Of a stretch of 64,000 bases of DNA, positions 34,012 through 47,391 are shown piece by piece (position 1 is the first letter of the stretch; each line of letters starts with the position of its first letter). The translations under genes and the position numbers were made by a program. Origin of the DNA: Ilumatobacteraceae bacterium (lineage in GTDB: Bacteria; Actinomycetota; Acidimicrobiia; Acidimicrobiales; Ilumatobacteraceae); the NCBI GenBank assembly GCA_024644465.1, contig JAHEKY010000002.1, forward strand, positions 25,774-89,773, written 5' to 3'. The notes under the pieces are model-generated. The model searched no databases and was not told where the DNA came from. It saw only the letters and a list, made by a program, of their open reading frames with translations.

Positions 34012-34036
34012 ACATCTGGTGCCTGGCACCAGATGT
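34012..34036. repeat. Perfect 25-bp palindrome
   Basis: ACATCTGGTGCC-T-GGCACCAGATGT has 12-base perfect arms and a one-base centre. It starts five bases after the GH1-like stop and lies upstream of the sigma-factor gene. With no room for a loop it is better seen as a protein-binding site or cruciform, although as RNA it could open into a terminator hairpin. Confidence 0.8.
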
Positions 34037-34157
34037 CACGACGATGAGGAAATTTTCCGTCCGGCTGCAACAGTTCGGGCCCGTCGGGAGTGAAAGAGGT
34101 GTGAATGTCACCATCGACGGCGCGGCCCATCCGTTCGCCGAGACCAGGAGTGCCCGA

Positions 34158-34604
34158 GTGACCGATTGGGGCTCGACCTCCACCACCTACGCATCGACGT
34201 ACCGGGCGATGTTGCGCGTGGCGTACACGATCACGGGGAACCGAGCAACCGCCGAGGACGCCGTCCACGACGCGTTCTGCGCGGTCGGCCCCAAGATCGG
34301 CACGCTCGACGACCCCGTGCCGTATCTGCGCGTCGCGGTCGTGAACCGCTGCCGGTCGATCCATCGCCATGCCAGCAAGGCGCCACCACCGACACCACCG
34401 GACCACGTCGACCTCGATGCCGGTCTCGTCGACTTCTCCGATGCGCTCGCCACGCTGCCGTTCGCGCAGCGCACCGCGATCGTCATGCGCTACCTCTGCG
34501 ATCTGCCCGACGAGGAGATCGCCACCATCTTGCATTGCCGCCGCTCGACGGTCCGCAGCCACGTTCGGCGCGGCCTGGAACACCTTCGTCAGGAGCTGTC
34601 ATGA
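34158..34604 (+). CDS. ECF-type RNA polymerase sigma factor
   Basis: 148 residues from GTG 34158. Region 2: YRAMLRVAYTITGNRATAEDAVHDAFCAV and PVPYLRVAVVNRCRSIHRH. Region 4: ALATLPFAQRTAIVMRYLCDLPDEEIATILHCRRSTVRSHVRRGLEHLRQEL, with the helix-turn-helix. The start has CCAGGAG seven bases upstream; a longer form from 34044 is possible. Its stop overlaps the next gene by four bases, so that membrane protein is the likely regulator. The operon is bracketed by perfect palindromes at 34012 and 36527. Confidence 0.9.
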   Translation: MTDWGSTSTTYASTYRAMLRVAYTITGNRATAEDAVHDAFCAVGPKIGTLDDPVPYLRVAVVNRCRSIHRHASKAPPPTPPDHVDLDAGLVDFSDALATLPFAQRTAIVMRYLCDLPDEEIATILHCRRSTVRSHVRRGLEHLRQELS

Positions 34605-36514
34605 AGAACGCCTCCATCACACCCGAGTTCGAACTCCTCGTCAAGGAGCGCCTCACCGAGCTCGCCGACCACGCCCCGACAACTGTCCGGTCCGTCGTCG
34701 ACACCTCCGACCTCGCCCTGCGCCCGGTCGAACAGCCCACACCGAAGCGGCGCATCGCCGGCATCGGGGCACTCGTCGTCGCACTCGGCGGCGGATTCGC
34801 CCTCACGACGATCGCCGCGACCGGCGGCCACGACGGCGGGGCCTCCACGCCGGAGGCCGCGGTCGAGGCATTCGTCGACGCGCTCGAGGATCGTGACGTG
34901 CTCGGCGCGCTCGACCTGCTCGATCCGGCGGAGTCCGACGCACTCGTCGACGTCGTGCGTCGGAGTGCCGACGAGGCGGTGCGCGTCGGGCTGCTGTCCG
35001 ACGACGCCGACCTCTCGGACGTCGCCGGCGCCTCGCTCGGCGTCGAGGGACTCGTCCTCACGACCGAGCTGATCGCGACCGATCTCGCGGTCGTCCACCT
35101 CAGTGAAGGCGTCGTCGACGTCCGTTTCGACATGGCGGCGCTGCCGTTCGGCGACGAGCTGCGATCGCGGACGGCCGAAGGCGGCGTCATCGGTGAACCG
35201 ACCGATCTCGCCGAGGAGGACCTGAACATCGCAACCGTGCGGCGCAGTGGACGGTGGTACGTCAGCGTCGGCTTCTCGATCGCCGAGGCCGCCCGCCGCG
35301 GGGCCGGTGTCGAGTACCCGGTCGAGGCCGCGGCTGCGCCAGAGGGCTTCGGTTCACCCGTCGCCGCCGCGACCGCCTTCTGGGAACGTCTCGCCGGCTT
35401 CGACATCCGTGGTGCCGTTGCGATGGCGGCGCCCGGCGAGGGCGACGCCCTGGCGAGGTATGCGTCGCTGTGGCTGCCGTCGGCCGAGCGGGCACTGGCC
35501 GATGCGCGGTCGTCCGGCACGAGCGTGACGATCAGCGGACTCGAGTTCGACGTACAGGGTGACGGCGATCACCGTCGGGCGACCCCGACGAGCTTCGTCC
35601 TCGCCGGCACGCTGCCGCCCCCGGCGGTCTTCACCGACTACCCGGTGTTCGACCCCGAGGCCCCGGTGCTCGTGCACTCGTTCGGCGACCGCGGCGACGT
35701 CGGGTTCATGCTGATCCCGGCCGGCGAGCCCGTTCCCCAGACGCTCGATGTCGCCGACTTCTCGCCGACGTACCCGAGCGAGCTCGACACGTTCCAGGGC
35801 ATGGTCAACACCGCCGAGCTCCTACCGGACGGCACCGTGCTGCCCTTCTGGGTGGAGACGCCGGTGGCGACCGAGCCTGCGACCGAGCCGACGCCGTTCC
35901 GCTACGAACTCGCCGACGGTTGCGTCACGATGACCGGTGCCGCGTTCAGCGACGGTGGATTCGTCGGCGGTCTGACCTACCCGGGCAGCGGCGTGGAACA
36001 GGTGGCCGACGGTGTGTGGAGGGCCTGCACCGACGAGACGTCGATCCAGTCGATCGGTGCGCTCAGCGTGATGCTGCTCCGGCCGGCGTTCGGTGGAGCA
36101 CCGCAGCTGCCGTCGATCGAGGTCGTCGAGGTCGACGGGCTCTGGTACGTGTCGCCGATCCGCACCGTGTTCGCAAGTGTGCTGGACACGTTCGCAGCGG
36201 TGCAGGACGGTGAGGTGTTCTCCTTCGACAGCCCGATCGCACCGATGCTGTACGGCATCGACCGCACCGGTCTCGAGCGGGCGCTGGTCGGTCTCGAGCC
36301 CGGCCGGGTGCCGCTGGCGTGTGAGCTGATCGTCACCCTGGACGGGTCGGGCGTCGTCGACGGGATCGTCGACGACGTGCCCACCGAGAACCTGCAGGAA
36401 TGCGTCGAATTCGCCTACTCCGGCTCGGTCGAGTACACCTCCGAAGCCGGATCCGAGGGGCCGGTGCCGGTGATCGTCGACAACGAGCCGGCGGAGACGA
36501 TCGTCGACGAGTGA
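34601..36514 (+). CDS. Large single-pass membrane protein, putative anti-sigma partner
   Basis: 637 residues. A cytoplasmic N-terminus of about 50 residues, one membrane helix (IAGIGALVVALGGGFALTTIAA, about residues 49-70), and an exported region of more than 560 residues. That region begins with two NTF2/DUF4878-like units (PEAAVEAFVDALEDRDVLGALDLL and PVAAATAFWERLAGFDIRGAV) and continues with a third part that has two Cys pairs. No zinc anti-sigma HxxxCxxC motif is visible in the N-terminus. Translational coupling to the ECF gene makes it the likely signal sensor; this is inference. Confidence 0.72.
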   Translation: MKNASITPEFELLVKERLTELADHAPTTVRSVVDTSDLALRPVEQPTPKRRIAGIGALVVALGGGFALTTIAATGGHDGGASTPEAAVEAFVDALEDRDVLGALDLLDPAESDALVDVVRRSADEAVRVGLLSDDADLSDVAGASLGVEGLVLTTELIATDLAVVHLSEGVVDVRFDMAALPFGDELRSRTAEGGVIGEPTDLAEEDLNIATVRRSGRWYVSVGFSIAEAARRGAGVEYPVEAAAAPEGFGSPVAAATAFWERLAGFDIRGAVAMAAPGEGDALARYASLWLPSAERALADARSSGTSVTISGLEFDVQGDGDHRRATPTSFVLAGTLPPPAVFTDYPVFDPEAPVLVHSFGDRGDVGFMLIPAGEPVPQTLDVADFSPTYPSELDTFQGMVNTAELLPDGTVLPFWVETPVATEPATEPTPFRYELADGCVTMTGAAFSDGGFVGGLTYPGSGVEQVADGVWRACTDETSIQSIGALSVMLLRPAFGGAPQLPSIEVVEVDGLWYVSPIRTVFASVLDTFAAVQDGEVFSFDSPIAPMLYGIDRTGLERALVGLEPGRVPLACELIVTLDGSGVVDGIVDDVPTENLQECVEFAYSGSVEYTSEAGSEGPVPVIVDNEPAETIVDE

Positions 36515-36526
36515 CCCCCCTGCCGT

Positions 36527-36567
36527 GCCGAGTCGGGAGTCGTGTCTGACACGACTCCCGACTCGGC
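36527..36567. repeat. Perfect 41-bp palindrome
   Basis: Twenty-base perfect arms (GCCGAGTCGGGAGTCGTGTC and its complement) flank a single T at 36547. It lies 12 bases after the stop of the anti-sigma-like gene and 14 bases before the methyltransferase start. Same architecture as the palindrome at 34012-34036, different sequence. A terminator or a binding site; too symmetrical for chance. Confidence 0.85.
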
Positions 36568-36581
36568 GGTAGGTTCCCGGC

Positions 36582-37442
36582 GTGCGATCACCCTCGTCCT
36601 TGTTCGGGTCCGGACGACGGGCGGTCGCGAGGTTCGGGAGGCGGCTGGCCGCGCTCGATGCCGACCGGGCGTCGGATTCGGCGGTGAACGAGCGGTACGT
36701 CGAGTCGGCGCCGTCGGCGGCCAACGCGGTCGACCTGTTCGCCGGTCAGTGGAGCACCCGCCTGCCGATCGAGGACACCACCGGGTCGGTCGACTTGATC
36801 GGCGACCACCGGCTCGTGTCGTGTGTCGAGGCGCTCGGCGGTGTCGCCGACGCCGATGTGTTGGAGCTCGGCCCGCTCGAAGGGGCCCACTCGATCACAC
36901 TGCGCGAGCTGGGCGCGAGCCGGGTCGTCGCGATCGAGGCGAACACGAGCGCCTATCTGCGGTGTTTGATCACCAAGGAGGTGACCGGCCTCAGCGGCGT
37001 CGAGTTCCGCCTCGGCGACTTCCGCCCGTACCTCGCCGACACCGGGGATCGCTTCGACATGGCTGTGGCGATCGGCGTGTTGTACCACCTCGAGGACCCG
37101 GTGCCGGTGCTCGCCGACCTCGCTCGCGTGACCGACCGGATCGTGATCTGGACGCACGTCCACTGCGGCGACGTCGAGGGCGACGTCGAGCAACTGGCCG
37201 GCCGCTTCGATCCACCGGTGGAGCGCACGATGGATTCGACGGCGTATCGCCTCCACCGGTTCCGCTACGCCGAGTCACTCGCCTGGGCCGGGTTCTGCGG
37301 GGGCACGCGACCGACCGCGGCGTGGATCGAACGCGACGACCTGCTCGCGGTCGTCGACGCGCTCGGCTTCGACGTCGTGCTGCGCGAGGACAACGATCAC
37401 GAGTACGGCCCCGCGATCACGCTCGCCCTCCGCCGCCGCTGA
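36582..37442 (+). CDS. Class I SAM-dependent methyltransferase
   Basis: 286 residues from GTG 36582. Rossmann core: VLELGPLEGAHSITLRELGASRVVAIEAN (SAM loop and acidic strand 2), FRLGDFRPY and DMAVAIGVLYHLEDPVPVLADLARV (motifs IV-VI, as in methyltransf_11/23 families). A C-terminal segment with WIERDDLLAVVDALGFDVV is typical of small-molecule or lipid methyltransferases. Substrate unknown. No membrane segment. Confidence 0.78.
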   Translation: MRSPSSLFGSGRRAVARFGRRLAALDADRASDSAVNERYVESAPSAANAVDLFAGQWSTRLPIEDTTGSVDLIGDHRLVSCVEALGGVADADVLELGPLEGAHSITLRELGASRVVAIEANTSAYLRCLITKEVTGLSGVEFRLGDFRPYLADTGDRFDMAVAIGVLYHLEDPVPVLADLARVTDRIVIWTHVHCGDVEGDVEQLAGRFDPPVERTMDSTAYRLHRFRYAESLAWAGFCGGTRPTAAWIERDDLLAVVDALGFDVVLREDNDHEYGPAITLALRRR

Positions 37443-37465
37443 TCCCCCCGCTCTTCCCCCCAGCT

Positions 37466-37572
37466 TCCGGTGAGAGGTGAGAGGCACAGGTGCACCCAAC
37501 TCTCACCGGACGAAGCGCTCGACGACTTGCGGTGAGAGTTGGGAGTGACAGGTCCTCTCACCTCTCACCGGA
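37466..37572. repeat. 107-bp two-level inverted repeat, copy A
   Basis: Outer arms TCCGGTGAGAGGTGAGAG (37466-37483 and its complement at 37555-37572) are perfect over 18 bases. Inner arms CCCAACTCTCACCG (37495-37508 and 37530-37543) are perfect over 14. A second copy of exactly the same length lies at 53484-53590. It sits between convergent methyltransferase and AAA+ genes, so it may terminate both, but the dispersed copy argues for a small mobile repeat. Confidence 0.88.
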
Positions 37573-37628
37573 GGCGGGACCGGAGGCGTGAACGCGGGGC
37601 CGGGGCGGGGGCGGGGGCCGGGGAGCGG

Positions 37629-39059
37629 TCAGGTGCGACCGCGGTAGGTCGACGCGCCGGCGTTGGCGTCCTTGTTCAACCGTTTGCTGAGATGCAGCCC
37701 TTCGAGCACGAACTCGACCGCTGCGGCGACCGCGGCGGGGGACTCGTCACCGTGGGTCAGCACGGCCACCGGGGCACGCATCGCATCGACGGTCTCGATC
37801 ACTGCCGCCAACTCGGCGCTGGTCATCGCCTCGCCGGTGTGGGCGACGGCACCCTCCTCGAACGCGTCGACCACCGGCCGGGTCAGCTCGGGGGGAACGA
37901 CATCCTTGAACACCGTCAGCACCGCACCCTTGATCAGGTTCTCCATGATCGCGCCGTCCCGGCCCTCGTCGATCGACTCGATCTCGATCTTGCCCATCGA
38001 ACTCGCAGCGAGCGCACCGAGGTCGTCGACGCGGGCGACGACCTCGCGCTCCTGCGCCCGCAACCCGCGGCGTAGGGCGTTCGCAGCCAACGACTCGTAG
38101 TTCGTGACGCTCATCCGGACGCTGACGCCGCTGCGCTGGTTGACCTGGTTGCTGGCCCGGGCGAGATGGCTGAACGTCGCGACGACGTCGGCGAGGTCGT
38201 CCGGCACGACGACCTTGATCGTGCCGGACTCACCCTGCACGTCGAGCGCCAACGCCTCCTGCTGCATGATGTCGACCTCGGTCTCGACCGCGAGCGGGTA
38301 GTGCGTGCGGATCTGGCTGCCGAAGCGGTCCTTCAGCGGGGTGATGATGCGACCCCGGTTCGTGTAGTCCTCCGGGTTGGCGGACGCGAGCAGCATCACG
38401 TCGAGCGGCAACCGGATCTTGTAGCCGCGGATCTGGATGTCGCGCTCTTCGAGCACGTTCAACATGCCGACCTGGATGCGTTCTGCGAGGTCCGGCAACT
38501 CGTTGATCGCGAAGATCCCGCGGTTCGTGCGCGGGACGAGCCCGTAGTGCAGCGTCAACTCGTCGGAGAGGTAACGCCCCTCGGCGACCTTGATCGGATC
38601 GACTTCGCCGATCAGGTCGGCGATCGACGTGTCGGGTGTCGCCAGCTTCTCGCCGTACCGGGTGTCGCGGTGGACCCACGCGATCGGCGTGTCGTCTCCG
38701 AGTTCGGCGACGAGGTCGATCGCGTGACGCGACACCGGCTCGTAGGGGTCGTCATTGATCTCGCTGCCGGCGACGATCGGCATCCACTCGTCGAGCAGGC
38801 CGGTGAGCGAGCGGATCATGCGGGTCTTGGCCTGGCCGCGCTCGCCGAGGAAGATCACGTCGTGGCCGGCGAGGAGCGCGTTCTCCAGTTGCGGCATCAC
38901 GGTCTCCTCGTACCCCGACACGCCCTCGAACAGCCGCTCGCCGGCCGCGATCTTGCGGACCGCGTGTTCGCGGACTTCCTGCTTGACCGGTCGCGAGACC
39001 CAGCCGGATGCCTTCAGGTCCCCGAGTGTCGACGGTCGATCCGCTGAATCAGCTGCCAT
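37629..39059 (-). CDS. AAA+ ATPase of the MoxR/ChlI-like group
   Basis: 476 residues. Walker A is atypical, FLGERGQAKTRMI (about residues 69-81); Walker B region GIFAINELPDLAERIQVGMLNVLEE, sensor MLLASANPEDYTNRGRIITPLKDRF and a C-terminal helical lid follow. These are features of Mg-chelatase ChlI/MoxR ATPases, which remodel or insert cofactors with VWA partners. The partner VWA gene is at 30447-32459, separated by a plus-strand block. The ATPase is the upstream gene of the two on the minus strand. Confidence 0.86.
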   Translation of the reverse strand: MAADSADRPSTLGDLKASGWVSRPVKQEVREHAVRKIAAGERLFEGVSGYEETVMPQLENALLAGHDVIFLGERGQAKTRMIRSLTGLLDEWMPIVAGSEINDDPYEPVSRHAIDLVAELGDDTPIAWVHRDTRYGEKLATPDTSIADLIGEVDPIKVAEGRYLSDELTLHYGLVPRTNRGIFAINELPDLAERIQVGMLNVLEERDIQIRGYKIRLPLDVMLLASANPEDYTNRGRIITPLKDRFGSQIRTHYPLAVETEVDIMQQEALALDVQGESGTIKVVVPDDLADVVATFSHLARASNQVNQRSGVSVRMSVTNYESLAANALRRGLRAQEREVVARVDDLGALAASSMGKIEIESIDEGRDGAIMENLIKGAVLTVFKDVVPPELTRPVVDAFEEGAVAHTGEAMTSAELAAVIETVDAMRAPVAVLTHGDESPAAVAAAVEFVLEGLHLSKRLNKDANAGASTYRGRT

Positions 39060-39107
39060 GGGTCGAACCTAGCCCCGCCGCGCGTCCAGGTTCATGCGGG
39101 AGCGGCG

Positions 39108-41255
39108 ATGAGTACGCTGCAGGGCGTGGATCTACGCGGCCGCTGGGTGGCCACCGAAGCCGACGACGACGTGCGGCGCTACGGCATCGGCCTCGAGACC
39201 GACGACTCGACGTGGGAGCCGATCGACGTGCCCGGCCACTGGCGCGACAACGCGAAGTTCGCGGTGAGCGACGGGCCGATCATGTACCGCCGACGGTTCA
39301 CGGCTGCGGCGCCGGCGGAGGGGCAGCGTCGCTGGATCACGCTCGACGGGATCTTCTACCAGGCCGACGTGTGGCTCGACGGCGCGTACCTCGGTGACCC
39401 CGAGGGATACTTCTTCCCGCACAGCTTCGACGTGACGGCGTTGTCAGCGCTCGACGACGAGCACGTCCTCGCGATCGAGGTGACGTGTTCACCGCAGGCC
39501 GGCGCGAGCGACCGCCGCAACATCACCGGGGTGTTCCAGCACTGGAACGGGCTCGATCGGCAGTGGAATCCCGGCGGCGTGTGGCGCACCGTGCACCTCT
39601 ACGACACGGGCCCCGTGCGCATCGACCGACTCCGCGTGCTGTGCCGCGATGCCGACCGCAGCCGGGCCCACCTCCGGCTGTCGTCGCGGCTCGACAGCGA
39701 CGAGCAGCGCAAGGTGACCGTCCGCACGCACGTCGACGGCGAGCTCCACGACGAGCAGGACCACGTGATCGCGTCCGGCCCGAACGAGATCGACTGGGTG
39801 ATCGACATCAGCGACCCGCAACTGTGGTGGCCGCGTGCGCTCGGCGAGCAACCGCTGACCGAGATCGTCGTCGACGTCGTCGTCGACGGCGACGTCAGCG
39901 ATCGGCGGGAACGGCGCACCGGGTTGCGCCAGGTCAGCTGGGACCACTGGATCTGCTCGGTGAACGGCGAGCGGGTGTTCCTGAAGGGCGCGAACCTGCT
40001 GCCGACGCGCGCCGGGCTCGCGGAGGCCGACGAGACCGCCGTGCGCCGCGACGTCGAGTTGGCGGTCGACCTCGGTCTCGACGTCCTGCGGATCCATGGC
40101 CACATCGCCAACCGCGAGGTGTACCGCGCCGCCGACGAGCTCGGCATCCTGCTGATGCAGGACTTCCCACTCCAGTGGGGGCATGCCCGCAGTGTCCGCG
40201 GCCAGGCGGTCGAACAGGCCCGCGCGGCGGTCGACTCCCTCGGCCATCACCCCTCGATCATCCAGTGGACCGCCCACAACGACCCGTCTGCGGCGACGGG
40301 CGTCACCCGGTCGGACTGGAAGCAGCGCGCGAAGCACGTCGTCGCCCACCAGCTGCCGTCGTGGAACAAGACGGTGCTCGACCGGTGGGTGAAGCGCTCC
40401 TTCGAGAAGGCCGACCCGAGCCGCGAGACGGTCGCTCACTCGGGCGTGTTCCCGCATTTCCCGCAGCTCGATGGCACCGACACCCATCTCTGGTTCGGTT
40501 GGCAGCGTGGCGAGGCGAGCGACCTCGCGACGTTCGCCGCCCGCGTCCCGCGGCTCGTGCGGTTCGTGTCGGAGTTCGGTGCGCATGCCGTTCCGACGAC
40601 GACGCCGTTCATCGACGAACAGCTCCGGGCGAACGACTGGCCGAACCTCGACTGGGAACGCCTCGAGCAGGAGTTCGGTTACCAGCGCGAGCGCTTCGAG
40701 GCGATGTTCCCGCCCGAGGACTTCGCCACGTTCGAGGCGTGGCGCGACACGACGCAGTACTACCAGTCGCACGTGTTGAAGGTGCAGATCGAGACACTGC
40801 GCCGCCTCAAGTACCGACCGACCGGTGGGTTCTGCTTCTACGCGCTCGCCGACCCCGCACCGGTGATCTCGGCGAGCATCGTCGACCACGCCCGGGTGCC
40901 GAAGGACGCCTACGGCGTCGTCGCGATGGCGTGCGCTCCAGTGCTGATCGTGATGGATCAGCCCGCCGAGTGGGTCAATCCCGGAGACCGGTTGAAGCTC
41001 GACGTCCACGTGATCAACGACCAGCGCGACGAACTCGACTTCGCGGTCGTCGACGTGACGGCGTCATGGGCGGGCGGCGAGCAACAGTGGCGCTTCGGTG
41101 GCCCGATCGAGGCCGACGAGGTCGTCAAAGCGGGCGTCGTCGATCTGACGGTTCCGGACACGCTCGGCGAGCTGGCGATCGAGCTCGTACTGACGAGCGG
41201 GGAGACGGTCAGCCACAACCGCTACGTCACCGCCGTGACGCTGCCGCCCGGCTAG
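39108..41255 (+). CDS. GH2-family glycoside hydrolase (beta-mannosidase-like)
   Basis: 715 residues. Jelly-roll N-terminal sugar-binding domain (DLRGRW, PGHWRD, WITLDGIFYQADVWLDG), an Ig-like domain ending LWWPRALGEQPL, and a TIM barrel with FLKGANLLPTR, LRIHGHIANREVYRAADELGILLMQDF. The nucleophile Glu is kept in RFVSEFGAHAVP, but the acid/base site reads WTAHNDPS, so the usual NE pair is ND (Glu to Asp). No signal peptide. It may act on oligosaccharides taken into the cell; activity may be reduced or altered. Confidence 0.82.
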   Translation: MSTLQGVDLRGRWVATEADDDVRRYGIGLETDDSTWEPIDVPGHWRDNAKFAVSDGPIMYRRRFTAAAPAEGQRRWITLDGIFYQADVWLDGAYLGDPEGYFFPHSFDVTALSALDDEHVLAIEVTCSPQAGASDRRNITGVFQHWNGLDRQWNPGGVWRTVHLYDTGPVRIDRLRVLCRDADRSRAHLRLSSRLDSDEQRKVTVRTHVDGELHDEQDHVIASGPNEIDWVIDISDPQLWWPRALGEQPLTEIVVDVVVDGDVSDRRERRTGLRQVSWDHWICSVNGERVFLKGANLLPTRAGLAEADETAVRRDVELAVDLGLDVLRIHGHIANREVYRAADELGILLMQDFPLQWGHARSVRGQAVEQARAAVDSLGHHPSIIQWTAHNDPSAATGVTRSDWKQRAKHVVAHQLPSWNKTVLDRWVKRSFEKADPSRETVAHSGVFPHFPQLDGTDTHLWFGWQRGEASDLATFAARVPRLVRFVSEFGAHAVPTTTPFIDEQLRANDWPNLDWERLEQEFGYQRERFEAMFPPEDFATFEAWRDTTQYYQSHVLKVQIETLRRLKYRPTGGFCFYALADPAPVISASIVDHARVPKDAYGVVAMACAPVLIVMDQPAEWVNPGDRLKLDVHVINDQRDELDFAVVDVTASWAGGEQQWRFGGPIEADEVVKAGVVDLTVPDTLGELAIELVLTSGETVSHNRYVTAVTLPPG

Positions 41256-41257
41256 AG

Positions 41258-42031
41258 CTAGGTGCGGCTCAGCGACTTGCGATTCTTCAACTTGGACTTC
41301 AGGTAGTCCGCGTTCATCACGGCGATCACGTCGATCGAGATCTCCTTCGGGCAGGCCGCCTCGCACTCGCCGTGGTTCGTGCAGGAACCGAAGTACTCGT
41401 CCATCGTCTCGACCATCGCCTCGGACCGTTGGAAGCGCTCTGCCTGACCCTGCGGCAAGAGGTTGAGGTGCGCGATCTTCGCGCCGGTGAACAGGTTCGC
41501 CGCGCCGTTCGGGCAGGCCGCGACACAGGCCCCGCACCCGATGCATGCGGCGGCGTCCATCGACGCGTCGGCGACCGGCTTCGGGATCGGGATCAGGTTG
41601 GCGTCGGGCGCCCCGCCGGTCGCCGCGGTGATGAAGCCGCCCGCCTCGATGATCCGGTCCAGCGGCGCACGGTCGGTCATCAGGTCCTTGATGATCGGGA
41701 ACGCCGCGGCGCGCCACGGCTCGATGACGATCTCGTCGCCTGATGCGAACGTCCGCATGTGCAGCTGGCACGTCGCCGTGCCGTGCTGCGGGCCGTGGGC
41801 TCGACCGTCGATCATCAGCGAGCAGGTGCCGCAGATGCCCTCCCGGCAGTCATGGTCGAAGACGATCGCCTCCTTGTTCTCCGCGACCAGCCGCTCGTTC
41901 AGAAAATCGAGCATCTCGAGGAACGAGGCTTCGGCGGGGATCTCGGGGATCTGGTGCGTTTCGAATCGGCCCTGCTCGTCGGGCCCGTCCTGGCGCCAGA
42001 CCTTGAGGGTGATGTTGGTCAGAGTGCTCAC
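41258..42031 (-). CDS. sdhB: Succinate dehydrogenase / fumarate reductase iron-sulfur subunit
   Basis: 257 residues. 2Fe-2S ligands [17 protein letters not shown] and a following Cys, then cluster motifs [15 protein letters not shown] and [16 protein letters not shown] for the 4Fe-4S and 3Fe-4S centres. It relays electrons from SdhA to the quinone site. It follows sdhA by ten bases and is the last gene of sdhCAB. Confidence 0.94.
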   Translation of the reverse strand: MSTLTNITLKVWRQDGPDEQGRFETHQIPEIPAEASFLEMLDFLNERLVAENKEAIVFDHDCREGICGTCSLMIDGRAHGPQHGTATCQLHMRTFASGDEIVIEPWRAAAFPIIKDLMTDRAPLDRIIEAGGFITAATGGAPDANLIPIPKPVADASMDAAACIGCGACVAACPNGAANLFTGAKIAHLNLLPQGQAERFQRSEAMVETMDEYFGSCTNHGECEAACPKEISIDVIAVMNADYLKSKLKNRKSLSRT

Positions 42032-42041
42032 GTGTCACGCC

Positions 42042-43960
<1,919 letters not shown>

Positions 43961-43964
<4 letters not shown>

Positions 43965-44776
43965 TTGTGTTCTCCTTCAACGCAGCAGGTGATCGCATCA
44001 CCGTCGAACTCGATCACCCCGGCGAGCACGGCGACGGGGAACGAAACGTTCCCGACGACGATCAGTGTCGCCACACCGGCAGCGGCGGCCTTGCGCCACT
44101 GATTGAACCTGGGACTGTTGACGCCGAGCGATTGCAGCATCGACCAGGTGCCGTGGAAGAGGTGGATGCCGAGCAGCACGTTCGCCACGACGTACAGCGC
44201 CGCGACCGGGATCCGGGACAGCGAGGCGTCGAGGTTGCGGTACACCGCGCCGCGGACGAAGTCGGGATTGACCCAGCCCCACGTCAGATCGGCGAGATGC
44301 CAGGCGAGGAATGCCAGCACGATGATGCCCGTCCAACGCATCGAGCGGCTCGCGAAGTTGGCCACCTCGTAGTCGCGCGGCGACTGGTACTTGACCGGCC
44401 GGGCCTTGCGATTGAGCAGTGTCAGCGTGTACGCCGCGTGGAGGTGAAGGATCAACGCCGCGATCAGGAGCAGGCGCAACCCCCACAGGGCGTAGGTCCG
44501 CGGCAGGATCGGCACCAGCAGTTCGCGGAGGAACTCGCCGTAGACGTCGGCGTCGTAGACCCGCTCGCCGCCTTCGTTGACGACGCCCAGGTAGACCTTG
44601 AGGTTGCCGATCATGTGGGCGATCACGAAGCCGATGCCGATCAGGCCGGTGATCGCCATGACGTACTTCTTGCCGACCGCAGTGGCGTACAGGTCGAGCA
44701 GGAACGGCTTGTTCTTGGCCGGTGGCTTCTTGACGGCGGTTCCCGTCACCGGACCTCGGCGCAACGTCTGTGACAT
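43961..44776 (-). CDS. sdhC: Succinate dehydrogenase cytochrome b subunit
   Basis: 271 residues with five membrane helices and His residues in [41 protein letters not shown] and [15 protein letters not shown] that fit a di-heme type B enzyme with a single membrane subunit. Anchors SdhAB and passes electrons to quinone. First gene of sdhCAB; divergent from hppA with a 206-base gap. Confidence 0.92.
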
Positions 44777-44982
44777 GTCCGCTCACGCTACTCGCACGAT
44801 TGCGGGCGGAACCCAATCGACCTGGGCCTCCGGTGTCTCTCGCGTCACATCGACGGAACCGCTCCCGAGGAAATTTGCGAGTTGGGATTTAGCCTGCTGC
44901 ACCGACCATCATGGTCCAGTCGTTCGCGCATCTCGGCGCGACGGCCCTCATTCAACGTCGAGCGCCCAGGAGGCACTTCCCC

Positions 44983-47067
<2,085 letters not shown>

Positions 47068-47168
47068 TCTCGGTCAGCGCCGCCCGGGCGTCAGGCCTCG
47101 GCCGCGCGACGTCGAACGCGTCACCCGTGCGCACTTCGCCGGTTCCCCCGAGCCGGTGTACACGAAGC

Positions 47169-47266
47169 GATGAGCGAAGCCCCGCCGTGCAGTGGCTTCG
47201 CTCATCCGTTTGCCAAACCGGTTCGAGCGATGAGCGAAACCCCGCCCTGCCGTGGCTTCGCTCATC
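47169..47266. repeat. Two tandem 60-bp hairpin units after hppA
   Basis: GATGAGCGAAGCC (47169-47181) pairs with GGCTTCGCTCATC (47194-47206). A 60-base-shifted second unit uses GATGAGCGAAACC (47229-47241) and GGCTTCGCTCATC (47254-47266) with one mismatch. Loops are 12 bases. They lie about 100 bases after the hppA stop and can serve as tandem terminators. The rest of the 324-base gene-free stretch 47068-47391 shows no other feature. Confidence 0.82.
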
Positions 47267-47391
47267 GCCCGGGCCGCACGCTCACCCACTCGTCGCGGCA
47301 CTTCGGCGCTGGGTCGTCCGTTCGGCGACGACAGCCGACAGCCGACAGGATGGCCGAAGCGGCGTCGCGGCTCGATCCGTAACATGTACCG

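Noticed and set aside
34042-34052. GAGGAAATTT shared with the DNA before hppA (44869-44878)
   Set aside because: Considered as an ECF -35 element, but no matching -10 at the right spacing in either place; likely coincidence.
47169-47266. CRISPR array
   Set aside because: Only two units, each a full hairpin, no spacers and no cas genes nearby.
47170-47382. 70-codon plus-strand frame over the tandem hairpins
   Set aside because: The peptide simply repeats the hairpin sequence and there is no ribosome site; treated as structural repeats.
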